From Dictyophora rubrovolvata (lineage: Eukaryota > Basidiomycota > Agaricomycetes > Phallales > Phallaceae): a DNA stretch of 64,000 nt. The translations under genes and the position numbers were made by a program. Within the stretch, counting starts at the first letter, position 1. Every line of letters starts with the position of its first letter. Below, in pieces: positions 1 through 9,996 of this stretch. The notes beneath the pieces were generated by a model. The model made no database searches. It worked only from the letters and a program-made list of their open reading frames with translations, and was not told the DNA's origin. The DNA lies in NCBI GenBank assembly GCA_029959195.1, contig CP114123.1:1178001-1242000 (forward strand). The letters are read 5' to 3'.

Positions 1-2039
1 TGCCGTAGTATTGACAATCGGACCACACAGCTATTCCTCAGAACGCGCTCGATAACTCATCCGGGTACTATTCTTACTCTGCAAACCCTGTTTCGCGATT
101 TTGCCCATAGTTTCCGATCTCCTTCACCTACTTCCGCGCTTGGTCATCAATCACCTGGACCTCGTCAAGTCATGTTCATCACCATATTTTGCGCAAGTGC
201 ATGCTCTGGAATTTATTTCGCAGATCATCAAGAACCTTTGCCTTTGTCTTTAGCATCGCATGGAAAGATAACATGTGATATCCTGCGCCACAAATTAAAG
301 AACCTTGGTTTGTTGCCGGTGACTACGCAAGACCTTCTGGATGTTTTAGTTAGTCCATGGTGTGAAAAACCAGGTCCGATATTGACTTGGGCTCAAGAGG
401 AGATAGAGATGTCAACTGAAGAATTGCAGGCTTTGGTGGAAGAAGCGGCTCTACAAAGTCTTAGGACGAGTTGCAAGGTAAAGGGGGATTGAATGTGTGC
501 ATATTATATTGACAAATCGGAATAGGGAAAGTTTCTCAAAAGACTCCTCGACGCATACGGCACTGTTGCAGAAAAGATTGAAAAGGAAGTGTTTGATCGC
601 TATCAAATCGACGTGAGTTCAGTGCCGGACCATTGGGTAGCGGACTGCACCAGTTTCCAAGCGCCTTTGAATATTGGACTGGAGTCAAGGGATACCCCCT
701 TCATAATTTCGGCTGCCCAGTCTATTATTGACGACGATGGAGAGGGAACTTTTGTCGCTGACCTTGGCGACGAAGAACCGTTTGAAGAAACATTTACTAC
801 GAAAGACAGTGCAATTCACGAACTCGTATGCCCATAAAGTGTTATGTTTATGTAGCTCCCATTGATAGGGGGGTTGTGTGTAGGGAGTTATTTCTCAGGA
901 TACTCTATCGTATCATATCCAGCTTGATACAGAGAACAACCTTCGTGTTAAGCGAAGACATTGGCCTATACGATACCTTTGGCAGACGGAGATGCAGCTG
1001 AAAAAGGCGTATCCATGCGGTTAGTTATTTATAATACAATCATGGTCTCATTGTAACTCTGATGATCTAATCATTCCATACATAGATGCAACGACCATTG
1101 GTCAATGGATCTATGAGAAATATGGGCCGAGGCACCCCGTTACTGCTATATTTATGACCCATGCGATAATTAACAGGACCGAGGACATCCTCAAGATCTA
1201 TTTGAACGACGACCCGCCCTATTCCCGTCCTGTACCTATTACGATGAATCATTTTTATATTATGGCAAAGTTAGGCAGAGATCCCGTGAGTATAGCATTT
1301 ATAGTTATTTAGAATTGATGACCAATTGCTTTACATAGTCCTGGTTAGTCTGGCAAGCGCTAGAATATGCTAAGTTTTACATGACCGAAGACGACTATAT
1401 TGGCTTGAATAGTAACCAAGTTGTCACCGAGGCACCCGTTTCTATGAAGATGGAGCAAACAACACCGGAATTGGATTCCAGGGAAAGACCGCCTGATGAT
1501 GGTACTCGTAAACGGCCACGTCGAAATACCGTCTCGGCGCCGTCGTATCTCATCCCAGACTCTGATGATGAAACCATTCAGGAAGACGGACTGTTCAACT
1601 ATAAGGACAGGAATGAGCGTAAAGGGAAGGGTAAAGCCAGGGCCGAATCACATTTACAGGGGTGGATCAAACATCTGTCCTCATTGCTCAAACAAGAGGA
1701 GAAAAAGGTATGTAGTAAAGTTACGATTACCATAACATTCTGACACTTTTTAGTACAAGGAGAAAAAGAAGCAGACACCGAAAGACGAAAATGGCAAACC
1801 AATTACACGCTGTCTTAAGGTATTACTTTCCTGGGCCTGAAAGAGACCTGCTAATTCTCTTCTATTAGAGCGAGTTTATGAAAAGTCTTGCTGTTCATTT
1901 ACGAGAATTACGAATCACGGAAGATATCTTCCGTAAAGGACGAGTCGATGATCCGGATAGTGATTCAGACTACTACCGTGACGATGGCGAATTCGTTTTG
2001 CGGTCTTCAAGGAACAAGAAAAGACGGTTTGAAGCATGA
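1..2039 (+). CDS. Unknown protein, 5' end outside the window
   Basis: I do not recognise this protein. The frame is open from base 1, so the start lies to the left. Seven exons join in frame: 1-477, 526-825, 899-1019, 1086-1285, 1339-1707, 1754-1819 and 1869-2039, with GT/AG introns of about 46-73 bases, giving at least 567 residues. The middle is a folded-looking region (exons 2-4, with segments such as HWPIRYLWQTEMQLKKAYPC and IGQWIYEKYGPRHPVTAIF). The C-terminal third is charged and probably disordered, with KRPRRN and KKRRF basic patches that could be nuclear signals and an acidic DPDSDSD stretch. A nuclear role is inference only. The clean phase across six introns makes a working gene likely. 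Confidence 0.7.
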
Positions 2040-3090
2040 TTGAATCTTTCCGGGACCTGGCTATGAGGCTTCATTAATCATTATGGACGCACTATCAATA
2101 ACTTTTTTGGGGAGATTATTCTGTATGTTGGGTCGTTCAAAATCATTCTGATGTAAAATATCTTGGGACTATGAAACTTTCGGATAGCGCCCTTCTCGTA
2201 AAGATATACTGGGCCCCGACTTTTGTTTCAATGTGAGAAGACATTCATTAATAGCATAGTTTAGTTTGTTAGGTCATGTAATCTTTAGATGGGACACACC
2301 CGCATGCTTAATTCATTCATGGCTTGTGGTCACTTGGTACCACCTACGGCATATGACAATGGATACTCGGACTACCGTAAAATCTGCATGCATGTCTCCT
2401 CGCTCAACTTCGTCGAAGTAGACTATTGTGAGGGAATTAAAATATGTGTGTGGTTCTAGCTGCGTGCCTACTAGTTAAAGAAGAGGCACTGGGCGCAGTG
2501 GAAAGCATGATTTGTGCTATCAATTTGGCAGGTCCTGTTTATTGAACAAGTCATGCTCAAATCGATCTTTCTAAGATTATGGGTATAAAGGAACGATCTT
2601 GAATATTTATGAAGATAGTGTGCATTCAGATCATGAGCACAAGCATGATCATGTCGAATACGATCATCCGCACCCACACACTAAGAGCCAAAGCGATCAA
2701 AGTCTCATTAGCCGGTAAACCTGCCGATGACTCGAGTCCAAACGGCTATTTATGTTGTAGCATAAAGGATACCAGAATCGCCGCTATCGAGAAATTAATA
2801 AGTCGAGAGCGCTTTTGATATTTTGCTTATAAAACTACCAGACTCGCCAATCCCGGTAAATGCCATCAATTTGAATTGGCACAGTTTTAGAATTAGATGT
2901 TGAAATTTGTTTCTAGGACTTATGTCTTGGAGGAACAAAGAATATGCCATGGGAATAAATTTCAGGCAGACGAAGACATAAAGTAGACATCAATTAAAGT
3001 TTTGTGAAATATCTAGTCTCCAAGTAAGTATGATCAAAAAAGAGTGCCCAGGCCCGAGGCCCATCGGAAAAGATCGTTGACGTCGATGCA
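2040..3090. other. Intergenic, no gene seen
   Basis: The interval between the unknown gene and the 3' end of the first DUF6533-like gene holds only short open frames on both strands with poor composition. I see no repeat, RNA gene or family signature. Similarity to unit B begins near 3096. Confidence 0.5.
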
Positions 3091-3234
3091 TGTGCCATGA
3101 GATAGATAAAGAAAACACGTATAAGGAAAGAACAAGAAACATTCTGGACAAACAACGGTATCTCGAAAAAATCGAAATGACAGACTACATAAGATAAATT
3201 GAACATCAACCAATGTAAAAATCACATAAACATT

Positions 3235-4970
3235 CTAGACCTCGGCCTCAGCAGCTTGAATGCTATCTGTAGATCCAGGTAAATTGTCATGATCACTGTC
3301 CCCAGCTTCCTCCTCCATATTTCTTTCAGGAGTGGCCATTTCCACAAGGAAGGATTGGTGCACGTGTTGAAGAACATTTGAAAATTGAAACGGTGGTAAA
3401 GACATTCGGCTAGCTTCAATTTTGGCCGAATTAAGGCGACGAAGATCGAGAGTGAAATTGGCCACTATATTTGCTGACAGACTTGTGATAGGTTAGTGAT
3501 AAAAGTATATGAGTTGAAACATCATCAACCTCACACATTTTGTATAACAGTATAACCCTGTGACACAAGAACCCGCTGGGAGGACTAATGGGGTTTAGTT
3601 AATGAACATGACGTTTGAGATCAAGGTAATTACACTTGTAAGCTAGAAAAAAAACGCAGTTCAAACTTGTCTCCACTTCACATGACTAAAAGCTTACCCA
3701 TTCAATGGGTGCATTGGCAACAGTAATGGTGATAACAAAACTTGTAAAAGCCATGACAAATTATGAGATGATTGACATGCAAGCTGAGTGCCTACCAACA
3801 TCTTAATATACCTGCAAGTTGCTCAATAACCCTTTCTCTAAAACTCATCCACACTTACTCTGTGTAAGAAGCACGGAAATGAGGCTTCTATCTTGAATTC
3901 CACCGTTGGATTTTAGTCTCCATACACCCCAGACTTTCCACATGCAAATGCCAAATATAAGTAAATCTGTAGAAATGGCGATGATATCACGGATAAAGTT
4001 AGCTAGGACCACTTTGGCTGACGACACACATGCAAATTTAGAATGAACCAAACACTCAGAAATGAGTATGAGTCATACTGGGGATTCCATTGCTTCAAAG
4101 TTTGTTAATGCATAAGGAACCTGAAGATTCCGCGTGAACTACAGACCTTGAACTACTAGCACATCCAGGAAATGTTATCACACCTATCAATAAAGAGTAA
4201 GCTTCACAATGATATAATATCTTCTTACCATATAAATACGAAATTAAGTAAGAAAAAAAACCAATGGCTAAAGCTGAAATGAGGATTTTATTTCCCTGGC
4301 ATATTGAATATGCTCGAATGATCAATAAGCCTAAGGTACATATGGCACATTAATAACTATCACACAAATGCCTTTTAAACAACCAAATGCTAGAACACAG
4401 ACCTTGAACACCGAAATATATTTGTAAGAAAAATAAAAAGTCTTGTATATCAGCGAGTATATTACAAGACCTTTGGGTTTCTGTTATTTCAGTTAATCTC
4501 AGGCGTGTATTGTATATTTTACCTTCCCGACTTCAAGAAATTTGGATATAACAACAATGAGAGATTGCAAGTACTAAGGCTTAGTATGCATATTCAACTC
4601 ACTGAGATAAAGCCTATTAGGATGCTAAGTCCCTGGTAAATCAAATTCCCATATCTTGCGAAAATGTACAATAGGGTAGGCAGGCTGAATGTCCTGAACC
4701 ATATATGCTCTTGTTCTTGCGAGAACGTTGTCAGAGTAGCATAGAAACTGAGTGCTGGAGGTTTGCTATCTTTGTAAGACTTTTTTTTGAGATGTCGGAT
4801 TGCTCACCCGTTGAACTGAAAATAACCAAGGTATAAACATAACTGATCCCATAATTAGATGAGATATAAAGACGGGTATAAAACAGAATTGACACATACA
4901 CTTCATAGGCCTCTTGAATAATGTCCGCACTGGCAGTTATAGCAGCTACGGTATTATTTGTGCTGTTCAT
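3235..4970 (-). CDS. DUF6533-like fungal membrane protein, copy A
   Basis: This is a multi-exon gene for an integral membrane protein of the type expanded in mushrooms (DUF6533/DUF6534-like); biochemical function is unknown for the family. The start is MNSTNNTVAAI at 4970. Downstream exons give the family's N-terminal signature (YATLTTFSQEQEHIW, then FSLPTLLYIFARYGNLI), a later helix ending in RAYSICQGNK (equivalent to the family's RTYAIYGRNK), then the helix IIAISTDLLIFGICMWKVW. The last exon (3465-3235) carries FTLDLRRLNSAKI, matching the usual C-terminal LDLR segment, plus an acidic tail. Exon joins were not fully resolved. Copy B at 25619-27302 is its paralogue in the same orientation. 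Several intronic frames are open, so exact splice sites need transcript data. Confidence 0.6.
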
Positions 4971-6060
4971 GATACGGAGAAGATAAATATTATGACTTGG
5001 GGTAATTGGCCTCGGTGTCGTGAGCTTGCAATCCTTACATGCAAAGAGCCCTTATTATAATAAATACGAGTCGAGTCACGATCAAATCGTGTCAATCATC
5101 ATGCATTAGGGCTCTGATGTCACTTGAAATAGTGAGGTTTTCAGTGGAGCGTAATGCAGACTGCTACAAGGGCTCACCACTTTTATCAATAAGTTGAGGT
5201 CGCATCGTGATGCGAATAGTAAAACCTGCCATGACTAAAAGGGATCAGTTGTAACCCGCAACTGAAATTATAGCTTGATAGCGGATGATCCGATTTCACA
5301 TCCAAACGAAGGTATTTCAGGGCCAAACCTATACGATAGTACCGAAACACCACCATTGTGAACCACCCAAAACACTATAACTGAACTGATTCAGAGTAAG
5401 GAGCCTGAAATTCACTGTTTGAAGTCGCAACATGGTATAGCCTTTAGATGGGGTTTGTACACATTGTGGCGGGCATGAACGTTTAGAGTATTCAGGACTA
5501 TAAGCTCAATCTTTCCAACTGATGGTCAGTTCGGTATTGGACCGAGCCCACTGGCAGATTTGTGGCACTTGAGGTGTTGGTGCATTGCGAAATGTACCCG
5601 ATTGTGAGATGGATATGTTACCACACATTACTATGGATAGAAGCAGAAGTATATCATATCTGCCATGATACTTTAGACTCATCACCCTGATCGGTAAACT
5701 ATTTGCGAACTAAAATCACGAATTCAAGTAGCGAGAGGGCTATTGAGTGATATCAACGACCAGTAAATCTGACGTTGTGTTGCCGCATGATTTACACATT
5801 CTTCATAGCCATAACACTCTAGTAAGTTATATTTAGTCAAGCATCGCGTACAAGGATGTAAAAACTTAATGCTCATCCGTGCGAAAACAAAAAACATGAG
5901 AACGATATGTCCCGAAAGTCATAAATACTGAAAGATATCACTTAATATGCTTCAAGCACAAAGGTAACCGAGAAAGGAACACTAATGTATCCGATATTAG
6001 TTTTGTTCGTATATCCAATCGTAAAGACGCCCTTTAGACAATTAGAGAAAATCACATTAT
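4971..6060. other. Upstream region of copy A, duplicated in part
   Basis: About 250 bases next to the start codon (to about 5220) match the region upstream of copy B (27303-27560), including a shared stretch around catgcattagggctc, so the duplication covers the promoter. Beyond that the two sides part. I see no gene in 5220-6060. Confidence 0.5.
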
Positions 6061-6347
6061 CTTTTGCAGACATTCTTACGATGATGACTTTAGCGGTGGA
6101 CCTGTTATTTCTGAAGTCAAAATAGCGATGAAACCGTCAATCACGGTCATATTATCGGTGATGCCGCCGACGGACAAGTAGTGATTAATCGCATTGCTAA
6201 ATGATTTAAAGGGGTTCAATATCTGTTTCCTCAGGTAATGGACTGACCCGGTCTTGTTCACCCGCTCATGTATTGATATTCGTAGAGTATAATTGAATTC
6301 CCGAAGGCAGTGTCGCCCGAAAATAAGTTCTGGTTCTGCTGACACTG

Positions 6348-7380
6348 GTGTTAACAAAGGTGCCTGTGATATTTATTGCCCACGAGCCAACCGCTGTGAT
6401 ACTTATTTCTAAGGCTTATACGGATTATGAGTTTTTTATGGAGAACATACTGCGTTGCCCTAGGTTAAATCTAAAAGACAATCGAAACATGATATTGCTG
6501 CTTTCTGCGAAGAAGGGTGTTAGTACATCGGTCAACGGCTTAAGCCAAAACGGGAACATACCGGAAGCAGGCGTCTCGATGGACGCATTGTATAACGATC
6601 AGTATAAGTATAAGGTGAACAGGTCTATCAATCAAAGGACGATACGCAATGAACACGGCCGAGCTATTCTCAAATGGCATGACTTACATGATACACACGT
6701 ATTGGCGGGCGGTCCGTTTTGTACAATATCGAAAATCGCCGCCACCGTTGAAAGTCTCTTCACACGCGGCAACTTGAATGACCTCATTTCAGAGATCAAA
6801 ACAAACTTGATATGCAGTAGTTTTGGCTAAGTACACATCGAAGAGGTAGATGCGCCGCTACCCGACTTGACATTTATGTACACGTTGTTGAGGCTTGGGT
6901 ATGAACTGGATGATAAGCGGCGAGTTAGGATTGGGTTGGCGGATGGTGTTTCCAGCGTATATTCGTTGTGGTATTCGTAGTTGTGCCCTCCTATACCCAC
7001 GCCAGGTACGAGGATTTCCACACGTCAGAACCTCTTAGAAGGTTTTACTGAAACAGCATTTTTCATCATGTAGCGCAGAACATGCTGTCAATAAAAAACT
7101 CGCAGATACGCCAGAAATGTACTTGCTTGCGCTCGTGCAACTTGCTACAACGGAACCCGATGAAGAGTCTGCCTTTATTACTTCGAGTGAGGTACGTTCC
7201 TTTGTTTGATTTAGTCTTTTTATCGCACATGTCCAGCGCCGGATTAACGCCGAAACCGCCCTGATGGCCTTAATTTTGAGAGACCCGTATTTGCTGCGCA
7301 TCACAAATGCCGTGCACTGGGCAACTCCGAGTCCGAGCCCAGCTCAGCATGTGGCAAATCCAGTACCCCGTACCACTTAA
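6348..7380 (+). CDS. Unrecognised gene, exon structure unresolved
   Basis: A long open frame runs from 6348 to 6830 (160 codons; segments such as YTDYEFFMENILRCPRLNL and HGRAILKWHDLHDTHVLAGG). It is followed by a frame at about 6831-6980 (VDAPLPDLTFMYTLLRLGYE). A last pair of exons follows at about 7070-7192 and 7240-7380 (LADTPEMYLLALVQLATTEP, then RINAETALMALILRDPYLLR), joined by a GT/AG intron and ending in TAA. A further frame at 6070-6180 (DDDFSGGPVISEVKIAMKPS) may be an upstream exon. Composition looks coding, but I could not join the first parts in one frame without guessing. It could be a decayed gene. The opposite strand is also open over parts of this stretch, probably as a shadow. 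No family was recognised, and unit B has no equivalent. Confidence 0.35.
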
Positions 7381-7431
7381 GCCTTTGTTGTCTTATCTCT
7401 CAGCCAAATCCTCATTTTTGTTCCTATTCCT

Positions 7432-8883
7432 ATGATTAAAGAAGATGAACGCGAAGTGTTGGAGCAGTTTCGGAAGGAGATTATGGAGGAGGGGATCGTT
7501 TCGGAAGGAGATACTATAGGAACGGATGATGCCACTTTCCTGTCGGTTCTAAAGACTGCTGCAATTTGATATCTTTTTTGACGGTCTTTGCATTTGATAG
7601 GCGATTCTTGCGAGCTCGCAAGTACAAAATTGAGGATGCCAAAAAGATGATAGCTAATTGTCAAGAATGGCGGAGGACGGTAGAGGGTGTTGGCATGGAT
7701 GCGTTGTACGACGAAATCGATCCATTGGATGTCAGTATTGCCTTGACTAAGCGGTTTATCCAAACCCAATTCTTTTTTTATTACCTTTGTTATAGTACCC
7801 AGAAAGAGAGATCGTGACGAAACACTGGCCCTTTTATTATCACAAGGTATGAGAGACCGACTTGATTCTTCCTCCAACTTCCAAGCTGTTACCAATGCTG
7901 AAAATCTGCAGACAGATAAAGTTCGTTTACTCATGCTCGGTTCTTCGTACTGGAATTGATGAGAGATTCTAGGAAGGGCGTCCAATTCATATTGAAGTAT
8001 TCGGAAAACTCGACGTCAACGCCCGTTAGTATCCACCGATATCGATCGATTACCCTTTCCATTTTTGAAATACTAGTTCCTGATGAATTAAATAGTACTC
8101 CGCGAAGTAGACAGTGATCGACAGTGGAAGACTCTCCTTGCTAACTGCGAGTTGGGCCCCCGAGAGGGCCATCCAGCTTGTTCAAAAGCTAAAGGCTCTC
8201 CCATTTCTTCGTCTATCTGCCTAGTCGACGTGAAAGGCTTCAGGTTTATTCAAGTCTTGCTCAACTAACAAAATCTCGTCCTCATATTCTCCATTTTTTC
8301 TTCGCTTATTCTAGTATACAGAAATTTTGGTCGGCAAAATCCTATCTGAGATTATCATTCCAGATCGCACAAGACTATTACCCAGAAACGTATGTCGCCT
8401 CCTATTCCATATGAGCTCCGAGCAAAGTGACTACTTCATACCAGCCTGGCTAAACTAATTATTATCAATGCGCCTACCACTTTCACTTTCATGTGGAACA
8501 TCGTGAAAGCCTGGCTCGCTCCAGAGACTAATCAGAAAGTGGTCATTTTAGGTATCATCTAGAGATTCATAATGATGGTTTTATTCGATCCGAGCATTCA
8601 TTTTTTAGGACCGGACTACAAATCTTTCTTGTTGGAACACATAGACGAGGAAAACCTTCCAACGGAGTATGGAGGAACTTGCACGTGTGAAGGCCTTGGT
8701 GGATGCGCTCTTTCTGGTGCTGGACCGTGGTTGGAAGGGAGAGTTTATAAGGGACGGGGGCCTTCTCGATTCAAGCCAAAGTCACAGCAAGAGACAAACG
8801 GAGGAGAGACGGAATTGGAAAGTGATAAGGAAAAAGCTCCTGATCCGATACACAAGGTTGAGGTTGTGGCTGAAGTAGTTTAA
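7432..8883 (+). CDS. Sec14-like CRAL-TRIO phospholipid transfer protein, copy A
   Basis: Sec14-type proteins bind phosphatidylinositol and other lipids in the cytosol and hand them to membrane enzymes. Nine exons join in frame (7432-7541, 7601-7730, 7796-7846, 7912-7920, 7973-8024, 8096-8243, 8315-8389, 8445-8551, 8609-8883), giving 318 residues, about the usual length. Family marks in order are the CRAL-TRIO N-terminal helix bundle (FLRARKYKIEDAKKMI), YPEREIVTKHWPFYYHKTDK, EGRPIHIEVFG, VDVKGF, FWSAKSYLRLSFQIAQDYYPET, LIINAPTTFTFMWNIVKAWL, the core GPDYKSFLLEHIDEENLPTE and the final YGGTCTCEGLGGC. Exon 4 is only 9 bases (Thr-Asp-Lys). The ATG at 7432 is the only one in frame before the domain; an extra upstream coding exon cannot be excluded, since yeast Sec14 has some 20 more residues there. 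Paralogue: 32720-34135. Confidence 0.85.
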
Positions 8884-9043
8884 ACCACTTTCTATTTGTT
8901 TCTCTTTTCTTTATTTGAGTTTTGTACGTGAATCACTGTCGACTAATTTAAAGACGGGTTTTTAACGGTTCCTGAGCATAAGCATTACAGAAGGTCAATT
9001 GGCCAGTAATCTCCGGGAAAAATGCTCACTCCCGTTGGACGAA

Positions 9044-9546
9044 AGGTTCATTCTTACGATTAAATTTTGGTCAGCATTAGAACCGAAACTTTCAATACAG
9101 CGACAAATGCCAAGAAGGGGTGCTGTTTATAAATGATAGAGCTGGATTGCTTGCGCTGGAAGTCGACCAAAACTACTAAATATTTCTAGCGACATTATAG
9201 TTGTAATATCAGATTTACATATAATGTCAATGGATATCGGATTCAGAACACCATTGACGCAACATATTCTCGTTTCAGAAAGTGTTATTTATTTTTCTCC
9301 CCTCATTATCGCGGCGCATAACGTATCCATTTTGAAAGCTTACCTACCGAATCAATATGGGTTTTGTGCCCGGACTCGCGATGGGACTGGCTCATATCGA
9401 AAGGGGTTTATGTTAGGCAGATATATATTTCTGCACAAGCAATCCAGCTCTACTAGTATCATTTAAAAACCCCTTCTTGACATTTGTCGCTGTATTGAAA
9501 GCTTCGGTTCTAATGCTGATCAAAATTCAGTCGTAGGAATGAACCT
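9044..9546. mobile_element. Hairpin element with 113-bp inverted arms
   Basis: The arms 9044-9156 and 9433-9546 are inverted copies of each other, with some substitutions and small gaps. Both start aggttcatt and share agcattagaaccgaa and caatacagcgacaaatg. The 276-base interior holds one copy of a repeat also found at 13200-13345 and 28060-28250. No target-site duplication or transposase was seen, so its class is open: a non-autonomous foldback element is the simplest reading, an inverted duplication the alternative. It lies just upstream of the point where the GMC promoter becomes similar to unit B. The open frame at 9224-9466 inside it is probably chance. Confidence 0.65.
9228..9430 (+). 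repeat. Dispersed repeat, copy 1 (inside the hairpin)
   Basis: This unit of about 200 bases contains tggatatcggattcagaaca at the left and tgggttttgtgcccggactc and tatcgaaagg towards the right. It recurs, with indels, at 13200-13345 and 28060-28250. All three lie in the same orientation and flank GMC or DUF6533-like genes of the duplicated units. Confidence 0.7.
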
Positions 9547-9996
9547 CACCTCCACACGCCCAACCGGGGCAGGTAACAGGTTGTCTTCACATAATCTAGC
9601 TTCAGTTTCCATTCAGTCATCGGCGTCAAATCCTAAGCGGCATCGAGTGAATTGTTGTGATTGGACAATTCCAGGTTAGATCAGGTGAAAATCTTCTGCA
9701 CCCTCACTAGGCCTCACTAGCACTGCTCAGTTGGGCGTATAACAGTACACGCATTGGCCGGGGCAGGCGCCGTGACTCTGTACAATCGAGATTTTCTTCG
9801 ACAATTTTACCATTCCATTCGAATACTTCGCAACACGTGTTCATTCTACAATCTATCAATACAAGGAACTTTATTGGTCATGGTCGTTGCCGTTGACTGT
9901 TGGTCATACCCTCACTCCGCTATGACATCTTAGACTTGGATATGGCTAATGTGTCTCCCCTTGGGGACAGGCCTCACGAACGGTTGGTCTACATCC

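Noticed and set aside
7377-7985. A 202-codon minus-strand frame
   Set aside because: It is the antisense shadow of the Sec14 exons and introns, whose sense reading matches the family closely.
9224-9466. An 80-codon frame starting MSMDIGFRT
   Set aside because: It lies in the hairpin element, and the other copies of the repeat do not keep the frame.
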